A program made the translations under genes and the position numbers. Below, in pieces: positions 35,334 through 45,453 of a stretch of 64,000 bases of DNA. This stretch comes from Bacillus sp. A301a_S52 (GTDB lineage Bacteria > Bacillota > Bacilli > Bacillales > Salisediminibacteriaceae), in assembly GCA_024701455.1 (NCBI GenBank), contig JABXYP010000001.1, positions 934,001 through 998,000 on the forward strand, read 5' to 3'. Position 1 is the stretch's first letter, and each line of letters begins with the position of its first letter. The notes under the pieces were generated by a model. The model was not told the DNA's origin. It did not search any database and was given only the letters and a program-made list of their open reading frames with translations.

Positions 35334-36131
35334 TTATAAAAGAGATTGAGCCCCATCAATATACACTTCTGTTCCGGTAATATGGCTAGCCGCGTCGGAA
35401 GCAAGAAATGTAACGAGATCAGCAATTTGCTGGGAAGAGCCTGGTTTATGCTCTAGGGGTAAATTGCCTTCCGGATATTCAACGGGTATTTTTACTTTAG
35501 ATAATTTTTGACGTTCATGATGGGTATTTTCACCAATATTGGTTTTGGTAGCCCCGGGGCAGATCACATTCACTCTAATGTGATAACCAGCTAGTTCAAG
35601 GGCTGCCATTTTTGCAAAAGCAACTTGGCCAGCCTTTGAGCTGCTGTAAGCTGACATACCGAATCCAGAAAATACTCTATTGCCATTAATCGAACTTGTA
35701 ATAATGATACTGCCGCCTCTCTCTTTCAGAAACGGGACAGCATATTTAACAGTCAGGAACGTGCTTTTTAAATTGGTTGATAAGGTACGATCCCATTCCG
35801 CAGGAGGCATGTCTTCGATTGGTGTTATGACACCGTTAATCCCTGCATTAGCAAAGACAATATCTATTTTTCCAAAGGTGTTAATAGTGTCATCAAATGC
35901 TTGCTTCACTTCCTCAGGCTGGGAAACATCAGCTTCACATAATAGTGCTTTACCTCCTAACGCTTCAATTTCTTTTTCTGTCTCTTGAGCATCCGTTTTA
36001 TTTAAGTCAATAAGACAGACCGAGGCCCCTTGTTTTGCCAACCCTAAGGCAGATGCTTTCCCAATACCTGAACCGCCCCCTGTAATAACAGCCACTTTTT
36101 TTTCTAAAGATGAAAAGGTACTCACCGTCAT
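35334..36131 (-). CDS. SDR-family oxidoreductase
   Basis: A 265-residue short-chain dehydrogenase. Seen: the cofactor motif TGGGSGIGK near residue 17, the NAG motif FANAGI, catalytic Ser in ITSSINGN, and YSSSK with the Tyr-Lys pair. Asp in CLIDLN suggests NAD preference. It is convergent with the BASS-type transporter, whose end is 11 bp away. Substrate unknown; there is no clear link to purine catabolism. Confidence 0.85.
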   Translation of the reverse strand: MTVSTFSSLEKKVAVITGGGSGIGKASALGLAKQGASVCLIDLNKTDAQETEKEIEALGGKALLCEADVSQPEEVKQAFDDTINTFGKIDIVFANAGINGVITPIEDMPPAEWDRTLSTNLKSTFLTVKYAVPFLKERGGSIIITSSINGNRVFSGFGMSAYSSSKAGQVAFAKMAALELAGYHIRVNVICPGATKTNIGENTHHERQKLSKVKIPVEYPEGNLPLEHKPGSSQQIADLVTFLASDAASHITGTEVYIDGAQSLL

Positions 36132-36497
36132 TCCTCATTTCCTGCTAAGTTTGATTAAACCAGCGAACGTAATCTGTTACAGTGTTATTTTTCCTTAATA
36201 ATTCCATAATAAACAAAAAAATCATTTATACGTAGAAAATTTAACATACTTTATTTTTAAGCACTAAACATCTATAAGGGAGAGTGATAGTTTTATAGAA
36301 TAGTAAAAGTTAATAATGTATGTAATAAAAATACAAATTTAATTAGAAAATTTTAAACTATTAATATAATTTATTAATCTATACATAAGATATTCAATAT
36401 AGTGATTCAAGCGAATTAACACGTTAAACTGAAAAAGTGATGATATATTTATATAATAAATTATTCATAACAAGAAGTTTTTTTATTAGTTTTACGT

Positions 36498-36529
36498 AGT
36501 ATTCTGAAATCTGAAATATTCAGAAAAAA
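36498..36529 (+). promoter_or_regulatory. Two adjacent CodY-like boxes in the 36132-36709 gap
   Basis: AATATTCAGAAAAAA (36515-36529) matches 12 of 15 bases of the CodY motif AATTTTCWGAAAATT. AGTATTCTGAAATCT (36498-36512) matches 11. They lie about 190 bp before oppD in an unusually AT-rich 578-bp gap that otherwise shows only an ATTAATA-N5-TATTAAT palindrome (36360-36378) and a cre-like site. Confidence 0.45.
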
Positions 36530-36658
36530 TATTTACTTCTCGTAATTTATATGATAAATTATCTAAAGATTAGCAACAATTACACATAATATTTTACAAA
36601 AACTCAAAAAGTTTTGGGATTGAGGAGCTTCTATACATATACATGGATAATATTGATA

Positions 36659-36672
36659 TGTAAGCGAAAACA
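36659..36672 (+). promoter_or_regulatory. Candidate cre site upstream of oppD
   Basis: TGTAAGCGAAAACA differs from the cre consensus TGWAANCGNTNWCA at one position. It lies 38 bp before the oppD start, a position suited to a roadblock or promoter-overlap effect. Sequence match only. Confidence 0.4.
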
Positions 36673-36709
36673 CTCCCTGGTGTAATTTAACATAAAAGGT
36701 GGTGGTATC

Positions 36710-37696
36710 ATGTCCGTATTATTAGATGTGAAAGACTTACAAACTCACTTTATTAGTAAAAAGCAGATTGTTAAAGCAGTGGATGGTATTGATATTACAA
36801 TCAATCGTGGTGAAACAGTCGCTTTGGTAGGTGAGTCTGGTTCCGGTAAAAGTATGACCTCTCTTTCACTTATGCAACTTGTCCCCTCTCCAGGTGGGAA
36901 GATAGTTGGAGGGGAAGTGAATTTCAACGGTAAAGATTTACTCACTTTAAAAGAAAAAGAGATGAGAAAAGTTCGTGGGAATGATATATCCATGATCTTT
37001 CAAGAGCCGATGACCTCTCTTAACCCTGTTTTGACGATTGGTGAGCAAGTGATGGAAGTGCTTCTCTATCATAAAAAGATGACGAAGGAGCAAGCGAGAA
37101 AAAAAGCGGTAGAATTGTTGAAAATTGTAGGGTTTTCTCGTGCTGAAGACATAATAAAAGATTATCCCCACCGACTCTCAGGTGGTATGAGACAGCGTGT
37201 CATGATTGCGATGGCAATGAGTTGTGATCCAAAGCTATTGATCGCTGACGAACCGACTACAGCTCTCGATGTTACTATTCAGGCTCAAATCCTTGAGTTA
37301 ATGAAAGACTTAACAAAGCAATTTGATACCTCTATTTTACTGATTACTCATGACTTAGGCGTAGTGTCAGAAATCGCAGACCATGTCGTTGTGATGTACG
37401 CAGGTCAAGTGGTTGAGAATGCGCCTGTAGACAAATTGTTTGATGAACCATTACACCCCTATACGCAAGGATTACTTGATTCCATACCAGCTATAGAAGG
37501 CAATATAGAACGACTAAAATCAATAAAAGGAAATGTTCCTCTTCCAGACGAGATGCCTAAAGGATGCCGTTTTGCCCCGAGATGTCCTAAGGTGTTTGAC
37601 AAATGCTTGACTGCCAATCCTGAGCTGCTAAAAGCAGCGCCTGGACAAAAGGTACGATGCTTTTTGTATGATCAAGAAGGAGAGGAATCCACATGA
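36710..37696 (+). CDS. Oligopeptide ABC importer ATPase, OppD type
   Basis: A 328-residue ATPase. Seen: Walker A GESGSGKS, Q-loop IFQEPMTSLNPV, signature LSGGMRQR, Walker B LLIADEPTTALD, and the C-terminal Opp extension with four cysteines around CRFAPRCP, likely an iron-sulfur site. AAAGGTGG precedes the ATG. It overlaps the next ATPase by 4 bases. In the Opp/Dpp family the two ATPases form a heterodimer with the OppB and OppC permeases, here encoded after the binding protein. Confidence 0.92.
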   Translation: MSVLLDVKDLQTHFISKKQIVKAVDGIDITINRGETVALVGESGSGKSMTSLSLMQLVPSPGGKIVGGEVNFNGKDLLTLKEKEMRKVRGNDISMIFQEPMTSLNPVLTIGEQVMEVLLYHKKMTKEQARKKAVELLKIVGFSRAEDIIKDYPHRLSGGMRQRVMIAMAMSCDPKLLIADEPTTALDVTIQAQILELMKDLTKQFDTSILLITHDLGVVSEIADHVVVMYAGQVVENAPVDKLFDEPLHPYTQGLLDSIPAIEGNIERLKSIKGNVPLPDEMPKGCRFAPRCPKVFDKCLTANPELLKAAPGQKVRCFLYDQEGEEST

Positions 37697-38736
37697 CTCA
37701 AAATCACAATCACACCATAGACACTCATCGACAAGAGGAACGCAATGTCACTCATTCAGAGACCATTCTAGAAGTAAACAACTTAAAAAAACACTTTCCA
37801 ATTAAAACAGGGGTCCTTCAACGTGAAACAGGAGTTGTGAAAGCTGTTGACGGTGCCCATTTTTCAGTTAAAAAAGGTGAAACAATCGGAATAGTTGGCG
37901 AATCAGGCTGTGGTAAATCCACCACAGGTCGAACAATTATTAGACTGTACGAGCCTACGGAAGGCCAGATCATTTATAAAGGTCAAGATATTGCTCACCT
38001 AAAAGAAAAAGAAATGCGAGGGACGATACGGCGAGATATTCAAATGATTTTTCAAGATCCATTTGCGTCCCTAAATCCTAGGAAAACACTAGGAAGCATT
38101 TTATATGAACCGTTTAAAGTACATAAAATGTATAGCCACAAAGAACGAGAAGAACGGATAGGGTATCTTCTTGAAACGGTGGGATTAGATGCGTCCTTTA
38201 AAAGTAGATACCCCCATGAGTTTTCTGGAGGACAGCGGCAGCGAATCGGGATTGCGAGGGCATTGACTACTCAGCCTGATTTAATTATTGCTGATGAACC
38301 GGTTTCTGCTCTTGATGTATCTATTCAGGCACAAATCATTAATTTACTTGAAGATTTACAAGATGATTTAGGGCTGACGTATGTTTTTATTTCACACGAT
38401 TTAAGTGTAGTTCGTCATATTGCGGACAGAGTTGGCGTAATGTATTTAGGGAATATGATGGAACTGGCTTCAAAGGAAGATCTTTATGCTGAGCCTCTCC
38501 ACCCTTATACGAGAGCTTTACTATCAGCTGTGCCAGTCCCGAGGAGAAAAGGGACGGAAAAGCGAGAAAAAATTGTGTTACAAGGTGATTTACCTAGCCC
38601 ATCAAACCCACCATCAGGCTGTGTGTTTCATACGAGATGTCCAGAGGCGATGGAAGAGTGTAAAAAAGTGGTACCAGTTTTTGAAGAAAAGCGACAAAAT
38701 CATTTTGTTGCGTGTCATTTATATAAGAAAGCTTAA
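37693..38736 (+). CDS. Oligopeptide ABC importer ATPase, OppF type
   Basis: A 347-residue ATPase with Walker [23 protein letters not shown], signature FSGGQRQR and Walker [13 protein letters not shown]. It carries the Opp C-terminal extension with cysteines near CVFHTRCP. It begins in an ATGA overlap with the OppD-type gene. The N-terminal 25 residues are His-rich and polar, longer than usual. Confidence 0.92.
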   Translation: MTQNHNHTIDTHRQEERNVTHSETILEVNNLKKHFPIKTGVLQRETGVVKAVDGAHFSVKKGETIGIVGESGCGKSTTGRTIIRLYEPTEGQIIYKGQDIAHLKEKEMRGTIRRDIQMIFQDPFASLNPRKTLGSILYEPFKVHKMYSHKEREERIGYLLETVGLDASFKSRYPHEFSGGQRQRIGIARALTTQPDLIIADEPVSALDVSIQAQIINLLEDLQDDLGLTYVFISHDLSVVRHIADRVGVMYLGNMMELASKEDLYAEPLHPYTRALLSAVPVPRRKGTEKREKIVLQGDLPSPSNPPSGCVFHTRCPEAMEECKKVVPVFEEKRQNHFVACHLYKKA

Positions 38737-38819
38737 CTATTGAAAGGAGGTGTCCCAGCACCTTTAGAATGGTCAAACTTGCGAATTCTTACTTAATTTT
38801 AAAAAAACAAGGAGGGGTT

Positions 38820-40499
38820 ATGTTGAGAGGGAAGAAACATATTTGGAGTTTAGCGGCAACGACACTTGCTATGTCGGCTATTCTAGCTGCATGTGGTGGA
38901 GACAACAATTTAGAAGATGCGATGCAAGACGAGCGAAACAATGAAGAGGCTAACAATGCAGAAGACAATGCTAATAATGACGCCACTGAAGGAGAACCGC
39001 AAGAAGGCGGTGATATCACGATTGGTGTCATCAGTGATCCGGTATCGTTCATGACGACCCACTCACAAGATACGTCTAGTGGAGATATTGAAGATATGAT
39101 TTACAGTCAACTCGTCCGTGTTGATGAAAATATTGAAATGCAGCCTGAATTAGCCATTGATTGGGAAGAATCAGATGATGGTTTAACCTATACCTTCGAT
39201 ATTCATGAAGGTGTGACGTTCCATGACGGGGAACCGTTAACTGCTGAAGATGTAGAATTTACGTTTAATATTTTCATTGATGAAGACTATACTGGTCCTC
39301 GTTCAGGTTATTTCAGTGCACTTGATGAGGTCGAAGCACTTGACGAGACAACTGTTGAGTTCCGTTTAAGTGAACCAGATGCTCGATTTATTTCCAACAT
39401 TGGATTTGGTATTTTACCTAAGCATATCCTAGAAGATGTCAGTGCGGCAGACCTTGAAGAACACGAGTTTGGACGCAATCCAATCGGCTCAGGTCCATAC
39501 CAATTTGATTCTTGGGAGGATGGCCAATACGTTCAGCTGACAGCCTTTGAAGATTATTGGGAAGGGGCTCCGAATTTAGATCGCATAACGTTAAGTATCG
39601 TCGGTGATCAAAACGCACTAATGGCCCAAATTGAAGGCGGCGATGTGGACTTAGGAATTATTCCAGCTACTGATTATTCAACAGCAGAAGGCTGGGAAGA
39701 GCAAGGATTAATTAATTTACAGTCGACGTTAGGTTACAGCTATAACTATATGGGTTACAACCTTCGTTTAGATATGTTCTCTGATAAAGAAACACGTCAA
39801 GCGTTAACCCATGCGATTGATCGGCAAACAATTATCGAACAAGTGGGACAAGGGCAAGGTGACGTGGCTCATGGTCCTGTGAGTCCGCTTAGCTGGGCTT
39901 ATCCAGATGAGATGCCAGAATTTGAATATGATCCAGAGAAAGCGCGCGACTTACTGGCAGAAGCCGGTTGGGAAGAAGGCGCAGATGGTATTCTTGAGCG
40001 TGACGGTGAACGCTTCTCTTTCACGCTAAAAACTAATTCAGGTAACCAAATTCGTGAAGACATCTCTGTTGTCATCCAGTCGATGTTAAATGAGGTTGGT
40101 GTTGAAGTAGAAGTGGAGTACGTAGAGTGGGGAGCATTCCTTGATCAAATCAATCCACCGAACTTTGACTTTGATGCAGTTATACTAGGTTGGGCTTTAG
40201 GAACTGACCCTGACCCAGGAGCGATCTGGCATTCAAAAGAAATTGAAGCGGGATTAAATAACATTGCATACGCTCGTGACGATGTGGATGAGTTGATCGA
40301 TCAAAACGTTTCAATCGTAGATCGGGATGAGCGAGCGGAAGCGCTTCATGAGATCTTTGAAACGATTGCAGAGGATCAACCATACACGTTCCTTTACTAT
40401 CCGAACGATTTAAAAGCAATTCCGCCAAATCTTGAAGGGTTCGTTCATCATCCACGTTTGAATTTTTACCGCCCACAAGATTGGTATTATTCAGAATAA
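38820..40499 (+). CDS. Peptide-binding lipoprotein, OppA/family 5
   Basis: A 559-residue substrate-binding protein. Seen: a signal peptide with lipobox ILAACGG, then an Asp/Glu/Asn-rich linker. The SBP_bac_5 fold begins at about residue 60 (GGDITIGVISDP), with YTFDIHEGVTFHDGEPLTAEDV as its family block. ATG 38820 follows AAGGAGGGG and is preferred over an ATG at 38769. It lies between oppF and oppB, so the five genes form one importer. Peptide or nickel specificity cannot be told. Confidence 0.9.
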   Translation: MLRGKKHIWSLAATTLAMSAILAACGGDNNLEDAMQDERNNEEANNAEDNANNDATEGEPQEGGDITIGVISDPVSFMTTHSQDTSSGDIEDMIYSQLVRVDENIEMQPELAIDWEESDDGLTYTFDIHEGVTFHDGEPLTAEDVEFTFNIFIDEDYTGPRSGYFSALDEVEALDETTVEFRLSEPDARFISNIGFGILPKHILEDVSAADLEEHEFGRNPIGSGPYQFDSWEDGQYVQLTAFEDYWEGAPNLDRITLSIVGDQNALMAQIEGGDVDLGIIPATDYSTAEGWEEQGLINLQSTLGYSYNYMGYNLRLDMFSDKETRQALTHAIDRQTIIEQVGQGQGDVAHGPVSPLSWAYPDEMPEFEYDPEKARDLLAEAGWEEGADGILERDGERFSFTLKTNSGNQIREDISVVIQSMLNEVGVEVEVEYVEWGAFLDQINPPNFDFDAVILGWALGTDPDPGAIWHSKEIEAGLNNIAYARDDVDELIDQNVSIVDRDERAEALHEIFETIAEDQPYTFLYYPNDLKAIPPNLEGFVHHPRLNFYRPQDWYYSE

Positions 40500-40503
40500 A
40501 TCA

Positions 40504-40624
40504 ATTTATCACAGGTAATCGTCCGTAAAACTCCCGACTCAAAATAGTGAGCAGAGCTAAAGCTATTTAGTCGGGGGCTAACGGACGTTCATGATCTGAT
40601 TAAAGCTTAGCTTTATAACGTTCG
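40504..40624 (+). repeat. Dispersed structured repeat, copy C
   Basis: Starts TTTATCACAGGTAATCGTCC. It shows the best central hairpin: CGTCCGT with ACGGACG, CTCCCGACT with AGTCGGGGG, and AAATAG with CTATTT. The 3' hairpin is replaced by AAAGCTTAGCTTTATAACG. It lies between oppA and oppB. The rest of the 40500-40924 gap has a possible hairpin (GGAAGGGCTTCTA against TTTAGAGCCTTCC, 40670-40710) and nothing else I recognise. Confidence 0.82.
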
Positions 40625-40924
40625 TCATTTGTAAAAGTTAGTTTTAAGACATGCAGACGGGAAGGGCTTCTATTGTATTTGGAATGCTGACTACTTTAGA
40701 GCCTTCCTGTTCTTATTTAAAAATATGTATATGGGCTTGGTTTATAAGATAGTGCATATACAGAGGGTAAATGTGTTGTTGGCAGATTTTCTTTATCCTA
40801 TCAAAAGAAAATAGAGCCCTTATATAAGTGATAGTATAAGTAAAGTTACGCCATCAAAGCCCTTCTTTAGAAAGGGACATGTAATAGCTACATAAACTCA
40901 CTAAACAAGAAAAGGAGGCAGATC

Positions 40925-41875
40925 ATGCTTTCGTATATCATACGACGTGTTATTATGGCCATCCCAATATTAATCGGTATTTCAATTCTTACGTTTTCGG
41001 TGATGCATTTGGCTCCAGGAAGTCCTTCTTCCATGATGATGTCACCTGATATTAGTCCTGAAGTGAGGGAAGCATTTGAAGAAAGATACGGGTTAAACGA
41101 TCCGATTCCAGTTCAATATGTGAAGTGGATGGGAGCGATGCTTCAAGGTGATATGGGGTATTCACTTGTTAGAATTGGGATGCCTGTGAGTGAAATGATT
41201 ATGAACCGATTGCCAAATACTTTGATTCTCATGGGAGCTTCTACGATTCTAGCAATACTGATTTCAATTCCATTAGGAATCGTATCTGCCCGTAGACAGT
41301 ATTCGTTAACGGATTACTCGGTGACTGTTGCGGCATTTGTAGGAGTGGCGACACCTAACTTTTGGATCGGGCTATTATTAATTATGTTTTTCTCTGTTAA
41401 TTTAGGCTGGATGCCATCCGGAGGAATAGCTACGCTTAATGAGCCGTTTAGTATTTTAGACAGGCTTCATCATTTATTGATGCCTGCCTTAGTATTGGCG
41501 ACAGCTGATATGGCCGGACTCACTCGTTACAGTCGGTCCAGTATGCTTGAGGTCATTCAACAGGATTACATGCGGACCGCTAGAGCGAAAGGGTTTAAAG
41601 AGAACACAGTCATTTACAAACATGGGCTGCGTAACGGATTAATTCCTATTATTACAATTTTCGGCTTAATGCTGCCGTCCTTCTTTGCAGGGTCTGTTGT
41701 TGTGGAAAGAATTTTTTCTTGGCCAGGGATAGGTGACTTACTTATCGGGTCAGTATTTCAACGTGACTACCCTGTCATTATGGGAATCACTATGATCTCC
41801 GCAGTGTTAGTGGTGGTCGGGAATCTGTTGGCAGACATTGCTTATGCCATTTTTGACCCGAGAATTGAGTATTAA
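40925..41875 (+). CDS. Oligopeptide importer permease, OppB type
   Basis: A 316-residue permease with six membrane segments. The N-terminus [20 protein letters not shown] is classic for OppB/DppB, and the EAA loop [20 protein letters not shown] lies near residue 215. AAAGGAGG precedes the ATG. The C-terminal [10 protein letters not shown] is also family-typical. It pairs with the permease 14 bp downstream. Confidence 0.92.
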   Translation: MLSYIIRRVIMAIPILIGISILTFSVMHLAPGSPSSMMMSPDISPEVREAFEERYGLNDPIPVQYVKWMGAMLQGDMGYSLVRIGMPVSEMIMNRLPNTLILMGASTILAILISIPLGIVSARRQYSLTDYSVTVAAFVGVATPNFWIGLLLIMFFSVNLGWMPSGGIATLNEPFSILDRLHHLLMPALVLATADMAGLTRYSRSSMLEVIQQDYMRTARAKGFKENTVIYKHGLRNGLIPIITIFGLMLPSFFAGSVVVERIFSWPGIGDLLIGSVFQRDYPVIMGITMISAVLVVVGNLLADIAYAIFDPRIEY

Positions 41876-41889
41876 GGAGGCACGGTCAT

Positions 41890-42819
41890 ATGCAACAAGA
41901 ACCAGTTAAAATGCCATCAATGACACCACCGGAAGGCCCGGCAGAACATAAATTAAAGAAAAAACCAGAAACAATGACACGTATTATTTTGAAAAAGTTC
42001 TTTAAGAATAAATTAGCCGTTGTAGGTGGGATCGTGCTGTTGATTATTGTAACGATGGCTGTTTTCGCCCCTTTAATCGCACCGCAAGACCCTCGTAATG
42101 TAGAGATGGACTTGCTGAACAGACTGGCACCACCTAGTACGGAATTTATTATGGGAACGGATGATTTCGGTCGAGATATATTCAGTCGTGTGTTATACGG
42201 AGCAAGAGTTTCCTTACTCGTTGGGTTTTTAGCTATGCTTGGGGGCGCTATAATTGGCACCGTTATGGGATCATTAGCCGGTTATTTCGGAGGACGGATA
42301 GATAATTTAATTATGCGACTCGTTGACATTCTTATTTCATTCCCTAATATATTTCTTCTAATTTTACTAATTGCTTTTTTCAGCCCAAGTGTAAGTCTAT
42401 TAATCATATTTTTAGCTTCACTAGGGTGGATGAGTACAGCCCGACTCGTCCGAGGGGAATTCTTAAGCTTACGTGAAAGAGAGTATGTATTAGCTGCCAA
42501 AACGTTAGGTATGAGAACGAATCGGATTATTTTTAATCACATTTTGCCTAATGCACTTGGTCCGATTATCGTTGCTTCCACATTGAGTGTGGGTAACCTT
42601 ATTATTGTTGAGTCTGTTCTTAGCTTTTTAGGGTTAGGAGTACAGCCGCCAACACCAAGTTGGGGAAACATGTTGCAATCAGCCCAGAACTATACGATTA
42701 TGAGGGATGCTTGGTGGTACCCTGTATTTCCTGGTTTAATGATATTTATTACTGTATTATCGATTAATTTCGTAGGGGATGGATTGAGAGATGCATTTGA
42801 TCCTAAAATAAGGTCTTAA
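41890..42819 (+). CDS. Oligopeptide importer permease, OppC type
   Basis: A 309-residue permease with a cytoplasmic N-terminus and six membrane segments. Family blocks seen are [18 protein letters not shown], the EAA loop [20 protein letters not shown], and the C-terminal [21 protein letters not shown] precedes ATG 41890. It is the last gene of the opp cluster; no clear terminator follows before copy D of the repeat. Confidence 0.92.
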   Translation: MQQEPVKMPSMTPPEGPAEHKLKKKPETMTRIILKKFFKNKLAVVGGIVLLIIVTMAVFAPLIAPQDPRNVEMDLLNRLAPPSTEFIMGTDDFGRDIFSRVLYGARVSLLVGFLAMLGGAIIGTVMGSLAGYFGGRIDNLIMRLVDILISFPNIFLLILLIAFFSPSVSLLIIFLASLGWMSTARLVRGEFLSLREREYVLAAKTLGMRTNRIIFNHILPNALGPIIVASTLSVGNLIIVESVLSFLGLGVQPPTPSWGNMLQSAQNYTIMRDAWWYPVFPGLMIFITVLSINFVGDGLRDAFDPKIRS

Positions 42820-42936
42820 TTGCTATAACGATAATTTTTCAGATGGTAGAGGTTGATCGTGATGTGGATAAATGCCACTAGCATCAATCTCTATTTTTGT
42901 AAGTAGTTCCTTACTAATTAATGGTTCTTTTTAACC

Positions 42937-42988
42937 CACGCTTAAGGGGCAGTAAAACTCCCATTGATTGAAGCTTAGCTTTATAGAC
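42937..42988 (+). repeat. Fragment of the dispersed repeat, copy D
   Basis: Only the 3' part is present: AGTAAAACTCCCATTGATTGAAGCTTAGCTTTATAG in two pieces. It compares with the ..AAAACTCCCACTGATTGAAGG.. and ..TTCGTTTTAT end of full copies. It shares the AGCTTAGCTTTATA variant with copy C. Confidence 0.55.
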
Positions 42989-43084
42989 TTTTTTTGAATA
43001 AGCATGATAAAATAATAGCTAATAGAAGTGTGTAGAAGATTATGAGAAATACCCATAGGTCTTATGTCAAAGAAGGGATATCCT

Positions 43085-43714
43085 ATGAAACTGAGACTTA
43101 AAAAAATATTTGCTGTTTTAGTGGCTATTTTTACCTTGGGATTTTATATCCCGCCAATTGATGTAAGCGATGATGCTGAGAAGGAAACAGATGATGTCCT
43201 TTCTTCTACGAATAGCTCGACTGATAAAGAGTCGTTCTTAACGGATATTGGTCAGGAGAACGACCATGAGGAAAGTCTTGCAGATGTGGACTTTTCCGAA
43301 CTTGAAACGAGTGACAATTATGTTCATCTATTTACTGAACTAGCAAAAGAGCAGACGTTTCATAAATTAGGGCCTCGTATTAGTCATAAGGTAGAGGATG
43401 ACATTTTACTAGAAGTATTCCCGTCTATGGAAGAAGTGATTACGAGTTTATTAGATGATTTGGATGATGAAGAATATTCTTACTTAGAAATCGATGAACA
43501 AACGTCTTCATATTACGGAGAAAAAATTTTTAATATATACGATAATCAGTCAAAAGAAGACGTAGTAAGGTTCCATGTCAGAAGAGATTTACGGCCTAAA
43601 GACGGCTACTGGTTTAACTTTCATTACCATTTAAGAGAAGATAATTTTGAAAAACATCATAATTTAGGCGACATCTATTGGGATAAAAATACACCGCCAA
43701 AATGGATGACGTAA
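43085..43714 (+). CDS. ypjP: YpjP-like protein
   Basis: A 209-residue protein with an N-terminal hydrophobic segment (residues 8-24), an acidic Ser/Asp-rich linker, and a conserved C-terminal domain. That domain ends DGYWFNFHYH..DNFEKHHNLG and IYWDKNTPPKWM, very close to B. subtilis YpjP as I remember it. ATG 43085 has AAGGG ahead and is preferred to ATG 43064. Probably exported or membrane-anchored, facing outside. Function unknown in the family. It stands alone with its own terminator. Confidence 0.85.
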   Translation: MKLRLKKIFAVLVAIFTLGFYIPPIDVSDDAEKETDDVLSSTNSSTDKESFLTDIGQENDHEESLADVDFSELETSDNYVHLFTELAKEQTFHKLGPRISHKVEDDILLEVFPSMEEVITSLLDDLDDEEYSYLEIDEQTSSYYGEKIFNIYDNQSKEDVVRFHVRRDLRPKDGYWFNFHYHLREDNFEKHHNLGDIYWDKNTPPKWMT

Positions 43715-43717
43715 GAC

Positions 43718-43750
43718 AAGAATGTGCCTCTTGATGAGCACATTCTTTTT
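43718..43750 (+). terminator. Terminator after ypjP
   Basis: AAGAATGTGC pairs with GCACATTCTT around a 10-base loop, followed by TTTTT. Confidence 0.9.
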
Positions 43751-44008
43751 ATATATGGGGTTTATTTACTTATAGGCAACAATGCTTTTTTATGTAATAA
43801 ACTGCCTTCACATAGTAGATAAACTGATATTAATGGAAGAAGCTTCTTTTCAAATTTTCTAAGTAGTTTACCGAAATAAATAGGAGCTAGCTATTATGAA
43901 ATATCGGCCGAAAATTTTCATGTCTAGCTAGTATACTACGAATAGAGCTAATTTACGCACGGATGTTCACTATATAGATCGGTGACTTTCATAGAAAGGG
44001 TGGCAGAG

Positions 44009-44704
44009 GTGACGAGAGAGAAACTATTGATCGTTGAAAATGATGTTTACATAAGAGATATTACAATTACTTATTTACAAAATAACGGATACGATGTTAG
44101 TGTTTTGGAAAAAGTGGAGGGAGTCATTGGCTATATAGCTAAAGAGAGTCCCCAGCTCATTATATTAGAAGATTGCTCACCACATCATGAAGGCATTCAT
44201 TTATGCAAGAAAATTAGGGAAAGCTCAGACGTACCGATTATAATGGTCAGTCATTTAAAGACATCCGTGAATAAAATTAAAGGTTTAAATGCTGGAGCCG
44301 ATGATTATTTGACAATGCCATACGACCTTGAGGAGCTAGAGGCACGAATAAATGCAAATTTACGAAGAAGTGCCTTTGAGAATAGTGAAAATGCGTATCT
44401 TAAAGCAGGCCGGATAACTGTTGATATGAAAAGTTTTCAAGTTTTTTTGGAAGGTGAAAAAATAGCACTCTACGCTAAGGAAATGCAACTATTAATATTT
44501 TTTATGAAGCACCCTAACCAAGTTTTTAGTACAGAACAAATTTATAATCACATATGGGGAGTTGAACACCATGGTGATCTAAAAACAGTGACAGTTCATA
44601 TTCGAAATTTACGAAAAAAAATAGAAGTTAATCCTGCTAAACCAGACTATATTCAAACTGTTAGAGGGTTTGGGTACAAATTTAACAAAACCTTAAAACC
44701 GTGA
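44009..44704 (+). CDS. Atypical OmpR-family response regulator
   Basis: A 231-residue regulator with an intact C-terminal winged helix (LYAKEMQLLIFFMKHPNQVFS, TVTVHIRNLRKKIE, YIQTVRGFGYKF) but a degenerate receiver. The acidic pocket reads VEND where VDDE is usual. The phosphoacceptor position in IILEDC is Glu54 instead of Asp, and the invariant Lys is Met103 (TMPYD for TKPFD). GTG 44009 follows AAAGGGTGG; GTG 43982 is less likely. No histidine kinase lies nearby. Phosphorylation-independent control is inferred, although Asp55 next to the site could be an alternative acceptor. Confidence 0.85.
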   Translation: MTREKLLIVENDVYIRDITITYLQNNGYDVSVLEKVEGVIGYIAKESPQLIILEDCSPHHEGIHLCKKIRESSDVPIIMVSHLKTSVNKIKGLNAGADDYLTMPYDLEELEARINANLRRSAFENSENAYLKAGRITVDMKSFQVFLEGEKIALYAKEMQLLIFFMKHPNQVFSTEQIYNHIWGVEHHGDLKTVTVHIRNLRKKIEVNPAKPDYIQTVRGFGYKFNKTLKP

Positions 44705-44910
44705 AGTAGGTGGTGAAATGCCATTCATCTACTTACTTTTCCTACAGGGACTCTTCCATATTCCTGTCATATGAACTTCTTTTATATACTGCCTGATAGT
44801 AATAGATTTAAGCAGTTACTTTTACAAGTTTAATTACAAGGTTTTTAAGGGGAGTCGATTTTATAATGATGTTTTTAAAGCAATAACACGAATATTTAAT
44901 ATGCGGATGA

Positions 44911-45118
44911 TCAAACGAACCTTTAATCAGTGGGGGTTCGCTCTCCTTCCACTGATAAGGAACACAAGCTAACGTCTTCGCGTCCTGTGAAAACGCTTGT
45001 GTGACCAACATCCTGTTGGCCCGAGTCAATCAGGACATTAGCGTCCGTTAGTTCCCGCTTAAATTAATTTACCTCTCTTCTCTATTTTGAGCTGGGAGCT
45101 TCACGGACGGTAAAAGTT
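44911..45118 (-). repeat. Dispersed structured repeat, copy E, inverted and longer
   Basis: Read on the minus strand it has CCGTCCGTGAAGCTCCC, the AAAATAG hairpin region, AACTAACGGACGCTAATGTCC and TGATT. About 60 extra bases follow, then ATCAGTGG/CCACTGAT and AAAGGTTCGTTTGAT. The TTTATCACAG start is replaced by a TAAAAGTTAGCTGAAGACA segment also found after copy C. The flanking GAAAGCGTCCGTCTG (45139-45153) looks like a further repeat. It fills much of the 44705-45453 gap; upstream of it I see nothing. Confidence 0.75.
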
Positions 45119-45453
45119 AGCTGAAGACAAGCCCTCGGGAAAGCGTCCGTCTGAAGTGAAGGTCATTTTCATGATTCGAATTTTGACATCTTATTTTGAA
45201 TTGTGAAATTCATTCAGGACTTATACAAATAGAAATTATGTCATCATGGCTTCTGGAAAAACCGAAATGTAATACTTTATCTTTTATTGTCGAAATTGCT
45301 ATAAAAGGGAATAGACACTAATTTTATAGTTAAAAGAACTACTTTTTTTCTGTTTTTTAACTTGTATTTAACCTTGAGTAGGTATACTTCAAATTGCAGT
45401 CACACATCATGGCGATTCTCAAGTGCTGTGACAATATTTTAAAATCAAACCTT

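Noticed and set aside
41886..42260. 124-codon minus-strand ORF
   Set aside because: Antisense to the OppC-type permease; no start signal.
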